A DNA stretch of 64,000 nt from Azomonas agilis (GCF_007830255.1 NZ_VLKG01000002.1:372001-436000), one strand, 5' to 3'; numbered from the stretch's first letter, positions 44,325 through 54,395 are shown. The notes: a model not told the origin generated them from the sequence alone. Made by a program: numbers and translations.

Positions 44325-46625
44325 ATGAAAACGAAGACATCTCTTCTGTTGTTATGGATCCTCATCTTCTGTGGAGGGAGTCTTAGCCTTGAGGCGCAAT
44401 CCCTATCCTTTCAGCGCGATATTCAGCCGATTTTTGCTGCTAAGTGCGTTGCTTGCCATGCCTGCTACGATGCCCCTTGTCAGCTTAGTCTAGGCAGTGG
44501 ATCTGGGCTATTGCGAGGGGCTACTAAGCTGCCTGTTTATGACGGGGTGCGTACACAAGACCAAGCCACCACGCGCCTATTTGTTGATGCTTCTGATGAG
44601 TTTGGCTGGCGGGAGAAAGGCTTTTATTCGGTTTTAAAGGCTGCCAATAACGGCTCATCGGCTGCACTTTTACAACGTATGTTGGAGTTAGGTCACAGCC
44701 AACAGTGGCCAGCCAATGCCCCTTTACCTAAGACCTTGGATATTGGTATTAACCGCCAAAATGTGTGTCCTTTACCGGCTGAATTTAATGAGTTTGCTCG
44801 TAAAAATCCCGTCTTGGGTATGCCATTTGCTGTTACGGGTTTGACTCAGGACGAGTACGCTACCCTACAAAACTGGTTGAAGCAGGGCGCGCCTATGGAT
44901 GAACAACCCCCACAATCCACCGCCCTTGAGCAACGATATATTAATGATTGGGAACAGTTTTTTAATGCCCGCGATGAGGTTCGAAAGATACTGGTTAGCC
45001 GTTGGTTATACGAGCATCTGTTTTTAGCTCATCTGTATTTTGAGGGCAGTGAATCAGGACATTTTTTTGAGCTGGTACGTTCTAAAACGCCTTCTGGCCA
45101 GCCCATAGAACCCATTGCTACCCGCCGACCTAATGACGATCCGGGCGCTGAGTTTTACTATCGTTTGCGGCCGATACAGGGCGTTATTGTCCATAAAACA
45201 CATATTACCTATGCCTTGAGCCCCCAAAAACTGGAGCGCATCCAAGCGTTATTTTTGGGCGAAGATTGGTCAACCCATTGGACTCCGAATTATGGAACCT
45301 ATGAGCAGGCCAATCCCTTCCTAATTTTCGCAGCAATTCCCGCCCGTGCGCGTTATCAGTTTATGTTGGACGATGCCGAATACTTTGTGCGCACCTTTAT
45401 CCTCGGCCCTGTGTGTCGTGGGCAGATCGCGACGGATGTGATCCGAGATAATTTTTGGGTGATGTTTCAAGATCCACAACAGGATCTGTTTGTCACCGAT
45501 GCTCTGTTTCGTAGTCAGACAATGCCTTTATTGCAACTGCCGGGGCTGACGGGTTCTTTGGCCGAACTACCTTTGCTGTGGCAGTCCTTTCGCAGTAAAC
45601 GCAACAGCTATGCACAGTTGCGTAGGGAGCGTTATGCCAAAGCCCCAGCACCGGATTGGTCGCATCTATGGCAGGCTAATGACAATGCGTTGTTGAGTAT
45701 TTTTCGCCACCACGACAGCGCTTCAGTGCATAAAGGGTTAGTTGGTGGTGTGCCGCAGACACTTTGGTTAATAGATTTTCCGCTATTTGAGCGTATTTAC
45801 TATCTATTGGTAGTGAACTTCGACGTATTTGGTAGCGTAGCCCATCAAGCACAGACTCGTTTGCACTTCGATCTACTGCGCAATGGGGCTGAGAAAAATT
45901 TCCTCCGCCTGATGCCGAAGGAGCAGCGACAAAGCTTACTGGATGATTGGTATCAGGGCAGTGGCCAGTTACGGGTATGGTTGGATTATCCAGCATTGGA
46001 TGTAACGACTCCAACAGGACTCGCTTTATCAAAGGCTGATGCGCGTCAGGAGTTTGCCTTGCTTTTGTTAGAGCGCTTATCAGCGATTAATGCGGCTCCT
46101 GATCCCATCAACCGTTGTGTGCAAGGTAATTGTCATCGCCCCGACCTGCCTCCCGACTTGGCTAAGGCTGAGCAAGGGCTAGCCCGTCTATCAGACAAAC
46201 CCGCCAGTCTGTTACCCGTGATTAAGTATCTACCAGAGGCCACTTTATTACGGGTGACTTTGCCTGATGGTCAGCGCGAGGTGTACAGCCTGTTACGCAA
46301 TAGAGCGCATACCAATGTCGCTTTTATGCTAGGGGAGTCGTACCGTTATCAGCCAGACTTGGATACCCTGACGCTTTATCCGGGGGTGTTGAGCAGTTAT
46401 CCTAACTTCATTTTTAGCCTGCCTGCGTCCGAGGCCGTTCAGTTTGTGGATACTTTGCAACAAGTACAGGATGAGGCGGCTTTTCTACAACTGGTAGCTC
46501 GTTGGGGGATTCGTCGTACTCACCCGGAGTTTTGGCATCACTTCCATGATTTAAAGGCCTATGTGAACGAACGAGACCCCATAGCAGTCGGAATATTGGA
46601 TATGAACCGTTATCAGGATTTTTAA
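44325..46625 (+). CDS. cti: Fatty acid cis/trans isomerase (Cti)
   Basis: Cti is a periplasmic c-type cytochrome that converts cis- to trans-unsaturated fatty acids in membrane lipids, stiffening the membrane under solvent or heat stress. From ATG 44325 it has 766 residues, the family length. A signal peptide (SLLLLWILIFCGGSLSLEA) precedes SLSFQRDIQPIF. The heme motif CVACH is at residues 41-45. A second C-x4-C-H (CVQGNCH) lies near residue 600. The longest frame begins at 44220, but that extension has no signal-like feature. Pseudomonas also carries cti near metH, as I recall. Confidence 0.93.
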   Translation: MKTKTSLLLLWILIFCGGSLSLEAQSLSFQRDIQPIFAAKCVACHACYDAPCQLSLGSGSGLLRGATKLPVYDGVRTQDQATTRLFVDASDEFGWREKGFYSVLKAANNGSSAALLQRMLELGHSQQWPANAPLPKTLDIGINRQNVCPLPAEFNEFARKNPVLGMPFAVTGLTQDEYATLQNWLKQGAPMDEQPPQSTALEQRYINDWEQFFNARDEVRKILVSRWLYEHLFLAHLYFEGSESGHFFELVRSKTPSGQPIEPIATRRPNDDPGAEFYYRLRPIQGVIVHKTHITYALSPQKLERIQALFLGEDWSTHWTPNYGTYEQANPFLIFAAIPARARYQFMLDDAEYFVRTFILGPVCRGQIATDVIRDNFWVMFQDPQQDLFVTDALFRSQTMPLLQLPGLTGSLAELPLLWQSFRSKRNSYAQLRRERYAKAPAPDWSHLWQANDNALLSIFRHHDSASVHKGLVGGVPQTLWLIDFPLFERIYYLLVVNFDVFGSVAHQAQTRLHFDLLRNGAEKNFLRLMPKEQRQSLLDDWYQGSGQLRVWLDYPALDVTTPTGLALSKADARQEFALLLLERLSAINAAPDPINRCVQGNCHRPDLPPDLAKAEQGLARLSDKPASLLPVIKYLPEATLLRVTLPDGQREVYSLLRNRAHTNVAFMLGESYRYQPDLDTLTLYPGVLSSYPNFIFSLPASEAVQFVDTLQQVQDEAAFLQLVARWGIRRTHPEFWHHFHDLKAYVNERDPIAVGILDMNRYQDF

Positions 46626-46705
46626 TGTGATCTGTCTGACTGACTGTATTTCCATTATCTTGATAGGCCTGAACCTTTTAGCACTTTGAATTTGGATGGA
46701 ACTCT

Positions 46706-47887
46706 ATGGGCTTTTTTTCGTGGCTTTTTTCTAAGAAAAGTGTAGAAGCCAAACCCGCATCAGCTTCGTTACTACTGGATTTTGCAGCACAGAACTATCG
46801 TGCTGGAGCTTTTGGCTCAACGGATCTAAAGACTAAGGCTTTGGCTGAGCTGGTGACTTTAACGCGCGCATCTGGGGCGGGTCGCTACAACGCCCAAGGC
46901 TATTTTGAATGGCTGCCTGAGCAGACCCCTCGTTTGGATCATGATCCTGTTACTAAAGCCCCCTTGGGGTTGTTAATCGGCTCACAACGGGTGAACCGTA
47001 ATGGGTTTTCGACGGCTTTTGATTCTTGGCAACCCAGTCAGATGGATGTATATCCCAACGCCCAACAAGGGTTGGACGGGCAACAGTCTGCTGTTCGCTT
47101 AGTCGCTAAGGCGGTCTTGGCCGGGCATAACATTGGTGCACCTATTGGTCCAGTAGTTGCTGGGCAAGAATATGTTGTGCGAGTACGGGCAAAATCCGAT
47201 GGACTGCGTTATTTAGTCTTTAATAGCAACGCCAAGTTTTTTGGTACCCAAGATTCGGCTTGTTTTGATCTGGTTGATGGGGTGGTAACGCTGCAAAGCG
47301 CGAATAATCGTGCCAGTATTCGGGCTTTATCAGAGGGTTATTGGGAGTGTACTTCGGTATTGAAAGCCTTTGAGGAGGGTAAAGCCTCTGTTTATTGGGT
47401 AGTAAGTTCTGTACCTGAGCCTAAGGTTCGTCCTGATCGCTTTGTGGGGGATGAGGAGGCTGGACTCATCCTATGGGGGCCGGAGTGCTCAGAAGGTTCC
47501 TCAATGGATACAAGCTACATTCCCACGACTACGGCTGAACCCGTAACCCGACTGGCAGATGAGGCTCTATTACTCTTAGGTTCTTGGTTTAATGCGGAGA
47601 CTGGAACTTTTATTCTGGAGCATGACGTACCTCTAGGAAAGGTGTTGTTGTCCAGTGGTGATCAAGTAGTGACCTCCGTAGGTGTAGGTCGAACCGCTCT
47701 GGCCTATGATGCTAAAGGTTATTACCTAAGCCATAATGCAGGTACTTACGGTACTCATAAGCCGATTAACTTTGTTGATGCCCTGCGCTTGCTGGCGAGT
47801 GCTACAGACTCAGCAGATGCTCATTTGAAAAAGCTGACCTACTACCCGCGTATTGTGACTCAAGCGGAGCTGGTTGCTTTAAGCTGA
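46706..47887 (+). CDS. Orphan phage-structural-like (tail/head spike type) protein
   Basis: The 393-residue protein starts with a short amphipathic segment (MGFFSWLFSKK). It then shows a pattern seen in phage tail and head-spike proteins: VTLTRASGAGRYNAQGYFEW, PRLDHDPVTKAPLGLLIGSQR, a central jelly-roll-like region (about 110-270), PTTTAEPVTRLADEALL near residue 275, a concanavalin-like C-terminal domain and the ending LKKLTYYPRIVTQAELVALS. No other phage gene is nearby and the frame is intact. It may be a domesticated phage fragment or a carbohydrate-binding surface protein. Function not assigned. Confidence 0.6.
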   Translation: MGFFSWLFSKKSVEAKPASASLLLDFAAQNYRAGAFGSTDLKTKALAELVTLTRASGAGRYNAQGYFEWLPEQTPRLDHDPVTKAPLGLLIGSQRVNRNGFSTAFDSWQPSQMDVYPNAQQGLDGQQSAVRLVAKAVLAGHNIGAPIGPVVAGQEYVVRVRAKSDGLRYLVFNSNAKFFGTQDSACFDLVDGVVTLQSANNRASIRALSEGYWECTSVLKAFEEGKASVYWVVSSVPEPKVRPDRFVGDEEAGLILWGPECSEGSSMDTSYIPTTTAEPVTRLADEALLLLGSWFNAETGTFILEHDVPLGKVLLSSGDQVVTSVGVGRTALAYDAKGYYLSHNAGTYGTHKPINFVDALRLLASATDSADAHLKKLTYYPRIVTQAELVALS

Positions 47888-47897
47888 GATTAGCCAG

Positions 47898-48581
47898 CTA
47901 CTCATGGCCCATCAGCCCATGTTGATGGGGCCATTCAGGAAGGCTCCACAAACCAAAGATAATGATGAGCAGGCCCGCCGCCCAGCGAAGCTTTTTTTGC
48001 TGCAACCAATACTTTAGGCGTTCTGCCGCAAATCCTGTCACCAAGAGCGCCGGGCAGGTTCCTAAACCAAAAGCCAGCATCAGCCAAAGACTGTACCGGC
48101 TATCACCTTGGCTGGCCGCCCAGAGTAGGCTGCTGTACACCAAGCCACAGGGTAGCCATCCCCAGAGCATTCCCGCTATAAAAGCTCGCGATAAGCTACG
48201 AATGGGTAAAACACGAGCAGCAAAGGGTTGTAAGTAACGCCATAACTTATGGCCTAGTTGTTCTAGGTACTTGAGGGGAACGCCCCATCCAGCCATATAT
48301 AAGCCCATACCTATAAGCAGTAGGGCTGCTAAGGTTCGTAGCAAGAGTGCAGCGGGGCTGTTTGCGATTACCCAACCTAAACTCCCCATGAGCAAACCTG
48401 CTACGGCATAGCTGCAGATACGGCCTAGGTTATAGCTGAGTAAAAACAACAGGCGGTTCGGATGGGCTGCTGATTGGGTGCTGAGTGCTGCCATAAGCCC
48501 TCCACACATACCCAGACAATGCCCACTGCTTAACAAACCAAGCAATAAAGCTGAGATGAGCAGAGAAACTTCAGGCATCAT
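47898..48581 (-). CDS. Sulfite exporter TauE/SafE-like (UreH-domain) membrane protein
   Basis: From ATG 48581 (MMPEVSLL), overlapping the end of ccoS, it has 227 residues and about six hydrophobic segments. The motif GHCLGMCGGLMAAL near residue 20 is characteristic of the UreH-like/DsbD-related family found next to ccoS in many proteobacteria. The cysteines of CLGMC suggest metal or redox handling; a role in copper delivery for cbb3 oxidase is inference from position. A possible longer form begins at 48650 but would overlap ccoS more deeply. Confidence 0.85.
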   Translation of the reverse strand: MMPEVSLLISALLLGLLSSGHCLGMCGGLMAALSTQSAAHPNRLLFLLSYNLGRICSYAVAGLLMGSLGWVIANSPAALLLRTLAALLLIGMGLYMAGWGVPLKYLEQLGHKLWRYLQPFAARVLPIRSLSRAFIAGMLWGWLPCGLVYSSLLWAASQGDSRYSLWLMLAFGLGTCPALLVTGFAAERLKYWLQQKKLRWAAGLLIIIFGLWSLPEWPHQHGLMGHE

Positions 48582-48771
48582 GGGGCTCTTGGGCGGCTGA
48601 GGTTTGTTTTGGATTGAGTTGGCGTTTTTCCTCTTCGCCGTCGAATACAATCTGGTGTGCTGGGCTGTCTAAATCCTCATATTGACCGTTATCAATAGCC
48701 CAGAAAAACAGCCAAATAACGCCTATCAGGATGAGTACAGCGGCTGGAATCAAAACGTAGAGTGCGGTCAT
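48571..48771 (-). CDS. ccoS: cbb3 oxidase maturation protein CcoS
   Basis: CcoS is a 66-residue single-spanning membrane protein needed to insert heme and copper into CcoN. It has the hydrophobic segment YVLIPAAVLILIGVIWLFFWA followed by the family signature IDNGQYEDLDSPAHQI. It overlaps the end of ccoI by 4 bases and the UreH-like gene at its own 3' end. Confidence 0.95.
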   Translation of the reverse strand: MTALYVLIPAAVLILIGVIWLFFWAIDNGQYEDLDSPAHQIVFDGEEEKRQLNPKQTSAAQEPHDA

Positions 48772-51191
48772 GGGCTACTCCTAGGGACATCAGGGAGGCG
48801 TGATAAACGCAAGGCATTGAGTACGACCAGCAAGGAGCTTAGGGACATCCCCAACGCGGCCCACAGTGGCGTAATCCAACCCAAGGCTGCGAAAGGAAGT
48901 ACTACCGCATTGTAGGCACAGGCCCAGAGAATGTTTTCGATAATGATACGTCGGGTTTTTTGGGCAATCTTGAAAGCTTGAGGCAAGCGGCTCAGATGGT
49001 TAGATAGCAGTACCATATCAGCCGTGATTTTAGCTAAGTCGGCTCCAGAGCCCATTGCTACACTGATGTCGGCCGCTGCTAAAACGGGAGCATCATTCAC
49101 GCCATCTCCCAGCATCAGAACCCTATGCCCTTGGGCTTGTAGCCTTTGCACATAGGCTAATTTAGCACTGGGCGGTAGATTGCCTTCTGCCTGTGTAATT
49201 CCAAGGCTTTGGGCAACCTCTTGAACCCTAGGCGAACGATCACCTGACAGCAGTATGGGGGTCCAACCCTGTTGCTTGCACTGATGTATTAGCTCGGAAG
49301 CCTCAGGTCGCAAAGAGTCTTCCAGCAAAAACCAAGCGAGTGGCCCTTGGGGGTTAGCCAATAGCAAATATAGACCCTGTTGGGTGGGGGGCTCGGGTGG
49401 ATTCCTTCCATACAGTGCGGCCGCAAACTGGGGTTGACCGATACGCAGTACCTGATTGCCTGCCATGCCCTGCAATCCAAAGCCGGGGTAGCTCTGTACT
49501 TGGTGGGCTGCTTCATGGCTTTGTCCAAAGGCTCGGGCAATAGGGTGCTCGGAATGCTGTTCTAAGGCAGAGGCTAGGGCTAAACACTGAGCCTGATTTA
49601 AACCCGCTAAAGGTTGAATGGATTCTAGGGTTAAACGGCCTTCGGTTAGGGTTCCGGTTTTGTCCAGTACCAGCGTATCAATACGATTGAGCCCTTCCAG
49701 TACATGGCCTCGGGTAATCAGCAAGCCGAGGCGATGCAGTGTGCCGGTAGCGGTGGTTAGGGCCATAGGGGTTGCAAGGGATAACGCACAGGGGCAGGTG
49801 GCTACCAGCAGCGCTAATACGATCCACAGCACACGGGAAGAGTCTAGCTGCCACCAAATCAAGCCCACAATGGCCGCAATACACAGCATGCTGATCAGAA
49901 ACCACTGAGCCACTCGGTCAGCTATTTCTGCCAGTTTGGGTTTTTCTGATTGGGCGCGCTCCAGCAGTTGTACGATGGCCGATAGACGGGTGTGATTGCC
50001 TAAAGCTTCCACATTCAGAGTGAGAGGGCTTTCGATGTTAAGGGTTCCAGCGGTTACGGAATCCCCCGCTTGACGCGCTAGGGGTAAGTATTCGCCGGTG
50101 AGTAGGGATTCATCGACGCACGACTGGCCTTGGATGATTCGCCCATCTACAGGAATGAGATTTCCCGGCGGCACTAAGATCCGATCGCCGACCTGTACCT
50201 CCGTCAGCAAAACCCGTTGCGTTAGCCCCTGTTCATCGAGTTTCAGGCAGGAAGCCGGCAATAATTTGACTAACTGAGTGGTTGCTTCAGCAGTACGCTC
50301 ACGGGCACGGCGTTCTAAGTAGCGTCCTGTCAGTAACAACAGGGCAAACATGCCCACCGTATCGACATACAGTTCCCCCTGTCCGCTGATGCTAGACCAA
50401 AGCCCAGCTATATAGGCTCCGGCAATGGCTAAGGAGACGGAAACATCCATACTCAGATGGCTTGTACGCAGGTCGCGTACCGCCCCGCGAAAAAAATCCG
50501 CACAGCAATAAAAGACTATTGGGGTGGTTAAAATCAGCGCTGTCCAGCGCAAAATGCGATCCATACCTACCGATAAGTCCAGATTAAATTCAGGCCAAGT
50601 GGCCATGCTGGCCATCATGACTTGCATCCACAGCAAACCAGCTACCCCGATTTGACGTAAGGCGCGGCGGTTTTCGTAGGCCATGCGTTCGGTGGCTTGG
50701 TCGGGCTGGTAAGGGTAGGCCACATAACCAATGCGCCTTAATTCTGCGATTAGGTTGCTGAGGCTGTGCTGGTGCGGCTCCCAACGCAGATAGAGGCGAT
50801 GGTTGGAGAGATTTAAACGTGCTTCATACACTCCGACTAATGAACGTAGATGGCGCTCAATTAGCCAACCACAGGCCGCACAGGTAATACCTTCTACCAA
50901 TAGGCAGACGGAGAGGGCGCTTTCTTGACGTGCTACGAACTCTTGCTGTACATCAGGACGGTCGTAGAGGGCCAGTTCGTCCTCCAGTACCTTGGGCAGG
51001 GTATTGGGGTTGATGGCTTTATCACTGCGCTGTTGGTAGTAGCTGTTTAACCCGCTGGATACGATGGTTTCTGCTACCAATTGACAGCCTAAGCAGCAGA
51101 ACGAGCGCAACTCACCCAAGACCTGAGCCTGAAAATGCACAGCCTGTCCGATGGGTAAACCACAGTGGTAGCAGGTGGTAAGTTCAGACAT
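48768..51191 (-). CDS. ccoI: Copper-translocating P1B-type ATPase CcoI
   Basis: CcoI exports copper to the periplasm for assembly of the CuB centre of cbb3 oxidase. The 807-residue protein has an N-terminal cysteine-rich region (CYHCG, CCLGC), a heavy-metal domain with GITCAACGW (Cys104, Cys107), eight predicted helices, the CPC motif in TCPCALS near residue 465, the phosphorylation motif DKTGTLTEG near 510, and [10 protein letters not shown]. It overlaps ccoH by one base and ccoS by 4, so the genes are coupled. Confidence 0.96.
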   Translation of the reverse strand: MSELTTCYHCGLPIGQAVHFQAQVLGELRSFCCLGCQLVAETIVSSGLNSYYQQRSDKAINPNTLPKVLEDELALYDRPDVQQEFVARQESALSVCLLVEGITCAACGWLIERHLRSLVGVYEARLNLSNHRLYLRWEPHQHSLSNLIAELRRIGYVAYPYQPDQATERMAYENRRALRQIGVAGLLWMQVMMASMATWPEFNLDLSVGMDRILRWTALILTTPIVFYCCADFFRGAVRDLRTSHLSMDVSVSLAIAGAYIAGLWSSISGQGELYVDTVGMFALLLLTGRYLERRARERTAEATTQLVKLLPASCLKLDEQGLTQRVLLTEVQVGDRILVPPGNLIPVDGRIIQGQSCVDESLLTGEYLPLARQAGDSVTAGTLNIESPLTLNVEALGNHTRLSAIVQLLERAQSEKPKLAEIADRVAQWFLISMLCIAAIVGLIWWQLDSSRVLWIVLALLVATCPCALSLATPMALTTATGTLHRLGLLITRGHVLEGLNRIDTLVLDKTGTLTEGRLTLESIQPLAGLNQAQCLALASALEQHSEHPIARAFGQSHEAAHQVQSYPGFGLQGMAGNQVLRIGQPQFAAALYGRNPPEPPTQQGLYLLLANPQGPLAWFLLEDSLRPEASELIHQCKQQGWTPILLSGDRSPRVQEVAQSLGITQAEGNLPPSAKLAYVQRLQAQGHRVLMLGDGVNDAPVLAAADISVAMGSGADLAKITADMVLLSNHLSRLPQAFKIAQKTRRIIIENILWACAYNAVVLPFAALGWITPLWAALGMSLSSLLVVLNALRLSRLPDVPRSSP

Positions 51192-51706
51192 CAGGGCGTT
51201 AATTCCAAGGCTTGACCGGATTTAAGGTAATGCTCTGCATATAAGCGCCACTCTTGCCCCTGTTGTTGGCCCAAAAGCTCGATAAAGCGTCGTCCTCGTA
51301 TGGAGTCGGTAGCTGATTCAGGCAGGTAGCCTTGATACTGGTTTTGCTCGGTGCGTTGTAGCACCAAACGGCGATCGCGCTCCGGTTGGGTGGGGGATAT
51401 TAGGTTGAGCCGCAGTTGTTCCGGCAGGCTGTTACCACTGAGGCTAAGTTGGGCTCGGCCTTGCTGCTCATCCAATACTAACTGAGCACGGATGCCCAAA
51501 CGCTGGGCTAGCTGTTCACGCTCCAAAGAGCGGTTAATTCCTTTGCCCACCTCGTAATAATTAGTGACCACTAAATGCTCTGGGTGAGTCAGGGCTAAGG
51601 TGAGTAAGGTGGTACCGGTTAGCACGGAGGTCGCCAAAATTCCGATCACAAACCAAGCCCAAAATTGAGTGTACCAACGTGAGCTCGTCTTGGAGTCAAA
51701 GGGCAT
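51191..51706 (-). CDS. ccoH: cbb3 oxidase assembly protein CcoH/FixH
   Basis: FixH-like protein of 171 residues with one N-terminal membrane helix (about 11-35) and a periplasmic domain that begins VVTNYYEVGKGINRSLERE, a recognisable FixH feature. It associates with CcoI and the assembling oxidase. It shares one base with ccoI and follows ccoG after 27 bases. Confidence 0.92.
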   Translation of the reverse strand: MPFDSKTSSRWYTQFWAWFVIGILATSVLTGTTLLTLALTHPEHLVVTNYYEVGKGINRSLEREQLAQRLGIRAQLVLDEQQGRAQLSLSGNSLPEQLRLNLISPTQPERDRRLVLQRTEQNQYQGYLPESATDSIRGRRFIELLGQQQGQEWRLYAEHYLKSGQALELTP

Positions 51707-51733
51707 AGGGTTACTCCTAGCAAAAATGGGCTC

Positions 51734-53131
51734 CTAGCGAAGCACAGGGCCGACAAAACGGCTGTCGGTTTCGTCTTGAATGGAAGCATCTTCAAGGGAG
51801 CGAATATGAAACCGGATAGTGTTGGCACTCGAAGGCAGGCGCTGTGGATCTAGGGATAATTCAACGGGAACCGTTAACACCTCACCGGCTTTAGCGGGAA
51901 TGGGATTACGTCCTTGATAGTGCAAACCCTCAAGCCCTGACACTTCAACGATAAAGGTTTGGTCGTTTTGGGCTTTGTTCATGATGCGTAAGCTGTAGAC
52001 GTTTTCGATCTGACCTTGATTATTTTCGCGAAATAACACCCGGTCTTTAAGAACATCCAGTTTGACCAACGGGCGATGGATGACCGCGTAGCTAAACAGC
52101 CCGATCATCAGGCTTAACACCAAGGCATATCCCACCAAACGTGGGCGTAGGATGTTTGTCTTAGCCCCTGAGAGTTGATGTTCGGTGGTGTAGCTGATCA
52201 GTCCCTTGGGATAGTTCATTTTATCCATCACCGAATCGCAGGCATCCACACAGGCTGCACAGCTAATACAGTCGATTTGCAGGCCATTTCGAATATCAAT
52301 TCCCGTAGGGCAGACTTGCACACAAAGGGTACAGTCGATGCAATCTCCTAGCCCTTGGGCTTTGGGGTCGGAGCCTTTTTTACGGCTTCCGCGTGGCTCC
52401 CCGCGCTCTGGGTTGTAGGATACGATCAGGGTATCTTTATCGAACATCACACTTTGAAAGCGGGCGTAGGGGCACATATAAATGCACACCTGTTCGCGCA
52501 AAAAGCCCGCGCTGCCGTAGATGCCAGCAGTTAAGAATACCGTCCAAAATAACGGCCAGCCGCTCAGTTGTAGGCTGAATAACTCCGAGAGCAAGGTGCG
52601 AATGGGATAGAAATAGCCCACAAAGGTAGCTGCTAACACAAAGCTGATCAGCAGCCATAGACTGTGCTTGGCGATGCGTCGCCGCAGCTTATTCAGGGTC
52701 ATGGGGGCATTATCGAGGCGAATGCGTTGGTTACGATCGCCTTCTGTAACCTTTTCGACCCACATAAACACCCAAGTAAACACGCTTTGCGGGCAGGCAT
52801 AGCCGCACCAAACGCGGCCTGCAAAAACGGTGATAAAGAACAGGCCAAAGGCGCAAATAATCAGCAGCCATGACAGCAGCATAAAATCCTGTGGCCAAAA
52901 GGTAGCCCCGAAGATGTAGAACTTGCGTTCGGGAAGGTTCCACCAAACCGCTTGATGCCCATCCCAAGGAATCCAAAGAGTGATCAGAAAGAGTGCAAAC
53001 AATAGAATGCCCGCTAATAAGCGGATGTTGCGAAAGCGTCCTGTAAATGCCCGGTGGTAGATTTTTTTATGGCTGATGTATAGGTCAACCGATTCAGGCT
53101 CTTTGTTATTGGAAGCATCGTTCTGAGTCAT
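51734..53131 (-). CDS. ccoG: Cytochrome c oxidase accessory protein CcoG (RdxA/FixG)
   Basis: CcoG is a membrane iron-sulfur protein that reduces Cu(II) to Cu(I) for cbb3 assembly. From ATG 53131 it has 465 residues. Several helices carry GRVWCGYACPQSVF near residue 110. Two 4Fe-4S sets follow: CIDCTLCVQVCP and CISCAACVDACD. A C-terminal immunoglobulin-like domain (IgC-like FixG) ends the protein. The longer frame to 53299 overlaps ccoQ and lacks a ribosome site. Confidence 0.95.
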   Translation of the reverse strand: MTQNDASNNKEPESVDLYISHKKIYHRAFTGRFRNIRLLAGILLFALFLITLWIPWDGHQAVWWNLPERKFYIFGATFWPQDFMLLSWLLIICAFGLFFITVFAGRVWCGYACPQSVFTWVFMWVEKVTEGDRNQRIRLDNAPMTLNKLRRRIAKHSLWLLISFVLAATFVGYFYPIRTLLSELFSLQLSGWPLFWTVFLTAGIYGSAGFLREQVCIYMCPYARFQSVMFDKDTLIVSYNPERGEPRGSRKKGSDPKAQGLGDCIDCTLCVQVCPTGIDIRNGLQIDCISCAACVDACDSVMDKMNYPKGLISYTTEHQLSGAKTNILRPRLVGYALVLSLMIGLFSYAVIHRPLVKLDVLKDRVLFRENNQGQIENVYSLRIMNKAQNDQTFIVEVSGLEGLHYQGRNPIPAKAGEVLTVPVELSLDPQRLPSSANTIRFHIRSLEDASIQDETDSRFVGPVLR

Positions 53132-53201
53132 GGAGGTCACCACGGCGGAAGCTAAGGTCCGATCGATGCGTGCCGACCGGTATCCAGGGTGCGGGTTGGG
53201 T

Positions 53202-53378
53202 TCAGGCTTTGGGGTCGTTTGGATCGCGTTTGTGGGGATTGGGCTCGTCCGCAAAGGGCAGTTGAGCGGCTTCGTCAAAGTTTTTTTTGCGCTTACCACT
53301 GTACGCCCAAATGACTAAGGCGACAAAGGCCAGCATGATCAATAGGGTTCCCAGTCCGCGCAGGGTTCCAGTATCCAC
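53202..53378 (-). CDS. ccoQ: cbb3 oxidase subunit CcoQ
   Basis: CcoQ is a small membrane subunit that stabilises the cbb3 core. A GTG start at 53378, with AGGAG about 9 bases upstream, gives 58 residues. It has one helix (LGTLLIMLAFVALVIWAYSG) and the hallmark FDEAAQLPFADE. It lies after ccoP, not between ccoO and ccoP as is usual. Confidence 0.92.
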   Translation of the reverse strand: MDTGTLRGLGTLLIMLAFVALVIWAYSGKRKKNFDEAAQLPFADEPNPHKRDPNDPKA

Positions 53379-53443
53379 AGCATCTACTCCTGATCGGTTT
53401 GATGATGGGCAAACAGCCAAAGCCATTTGCCCTTATCCAGTGA

Positions 53444-54376
53444 TTACTGATCCTTCACTGTGGGTTGGTGTGACAGGCTGTACACATAGGCAGCCAACAG
53501 GTGGACTTTGTCTTCTCCTAAGTAAGGCTGTTGGGCGGGCATCTGTCCATTGCGGCCATAGCGAATGGTTTGTTGGAGCTGGGCTAAACTAGAGCCATAA
53601 ATCCAGCCACTGGGTTGGGTCAGATTGGGGGCTCCTAGTAAGGCCATGCCTTCGCCTTGGGCTCCGTGACAGACCACACAGGTGGTGCTGTAAATGGTTT
53701 TACCGGCTTCCAGATCCACTTGGGTGTTTTCCGGCAGCGGTAATCCCGCCAGACTGTGCCGCACATAGGCAGCCACGTTTTTAACACCAGGCTCACCCAA
53801 GGCGGCCAACCAAGGCGGCATAGCGGCTTTACGTCCGTGCAAAATGGTGGTTTTGATGGTGTCCGGGTCGCCGCCCCAGCGCCACAGGTTATCGGTTAAG
53901 TTGGGAAAGCCGTGGGCACCCTTGGCATCCGAGCCGTGGCAGATGGAGCAATAGCTGGCGTATAAGCTAGCTCCCATGCTTAACGCCGTGGGGTCTTGGC
54001 TGACTTCAGTAATGGGGAGGTTGGCGTATTTAGCAAACAGTGGCCCGTACTCTTTTTGAGCCTCGGCCATTTCTTTTTCCCACTCCTTAACCTGCGTCCA
54101 GCCGCCTTCGTATCCGGGCCAGAGGCCTTTCCAGTTACCCAATCCCGGGTACAGGATTAGGTAAACAATGCCAAACACCAGTGAGACCAAAAACAGGTTA
54201 AACCACCATTTGGGCAGAGGATTATCGTATTCCTCAATACCATCAAAAGCGTGGCCAAGGGTTTGGTTGGTTTTTGAGGCAGACTCTCCCTTGCGGGTGG
54301 CAAAAATCAGCCAAAATAAAGCGGCTAGGGTGCCTAGGGTTAGCAGGCTGATGAACCCACTCCAGAATGTGCTCAT
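53444..54376 (-). CDS. ccoP: cbb3 oxidase diheme cytochrome c subunit CcoP
   Basis: CcoP is the membrane-anchored diheme cytochrome c that passes electrons to CcoO/CcoN. From ATG 54376, with AAAGGAG upstream, it has 310 residues. Two membrane segments (about 1-25 and 55-80) flank the family motif [18 protein letters not shown]. Two heme sites follow: CSICH and CVVCH. It starts 20 bases after the ccoO stop, leaving no room for ccoQ in the usual place. Confidence 0.97.
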   Translation of the reverse strand: MSTFWSGFISLLTLGTLAALFWLIFATRKGESASKTNQTLGHAFDGIEEYDNPLPKWWFNLFLVSLVFGIVYLILYPGLGNWKGLWPGYEGGWTQVKEWEKEMAEAQKEYGPLFAKYANLPITEVSQDPTALSMGASLYASYCSICHGSDAKGAHGFPNLTDNLWRWGGDPDTIKTTILHGRKAAMPPWLAALGEPGVKNVAAYVRHSLAGLPLPENTQVDLEAGKTIYSTTCVVCHGAQGEGMALLGAPNLTQPSGWIYGSSLAQLQQTIRYGRNGQMPAQQPYLGEDKVHLLAAYVYSLSHQPTVKDQ

Positions 54377-54395
54377 GCTGTACTCCTTTGGGGGC

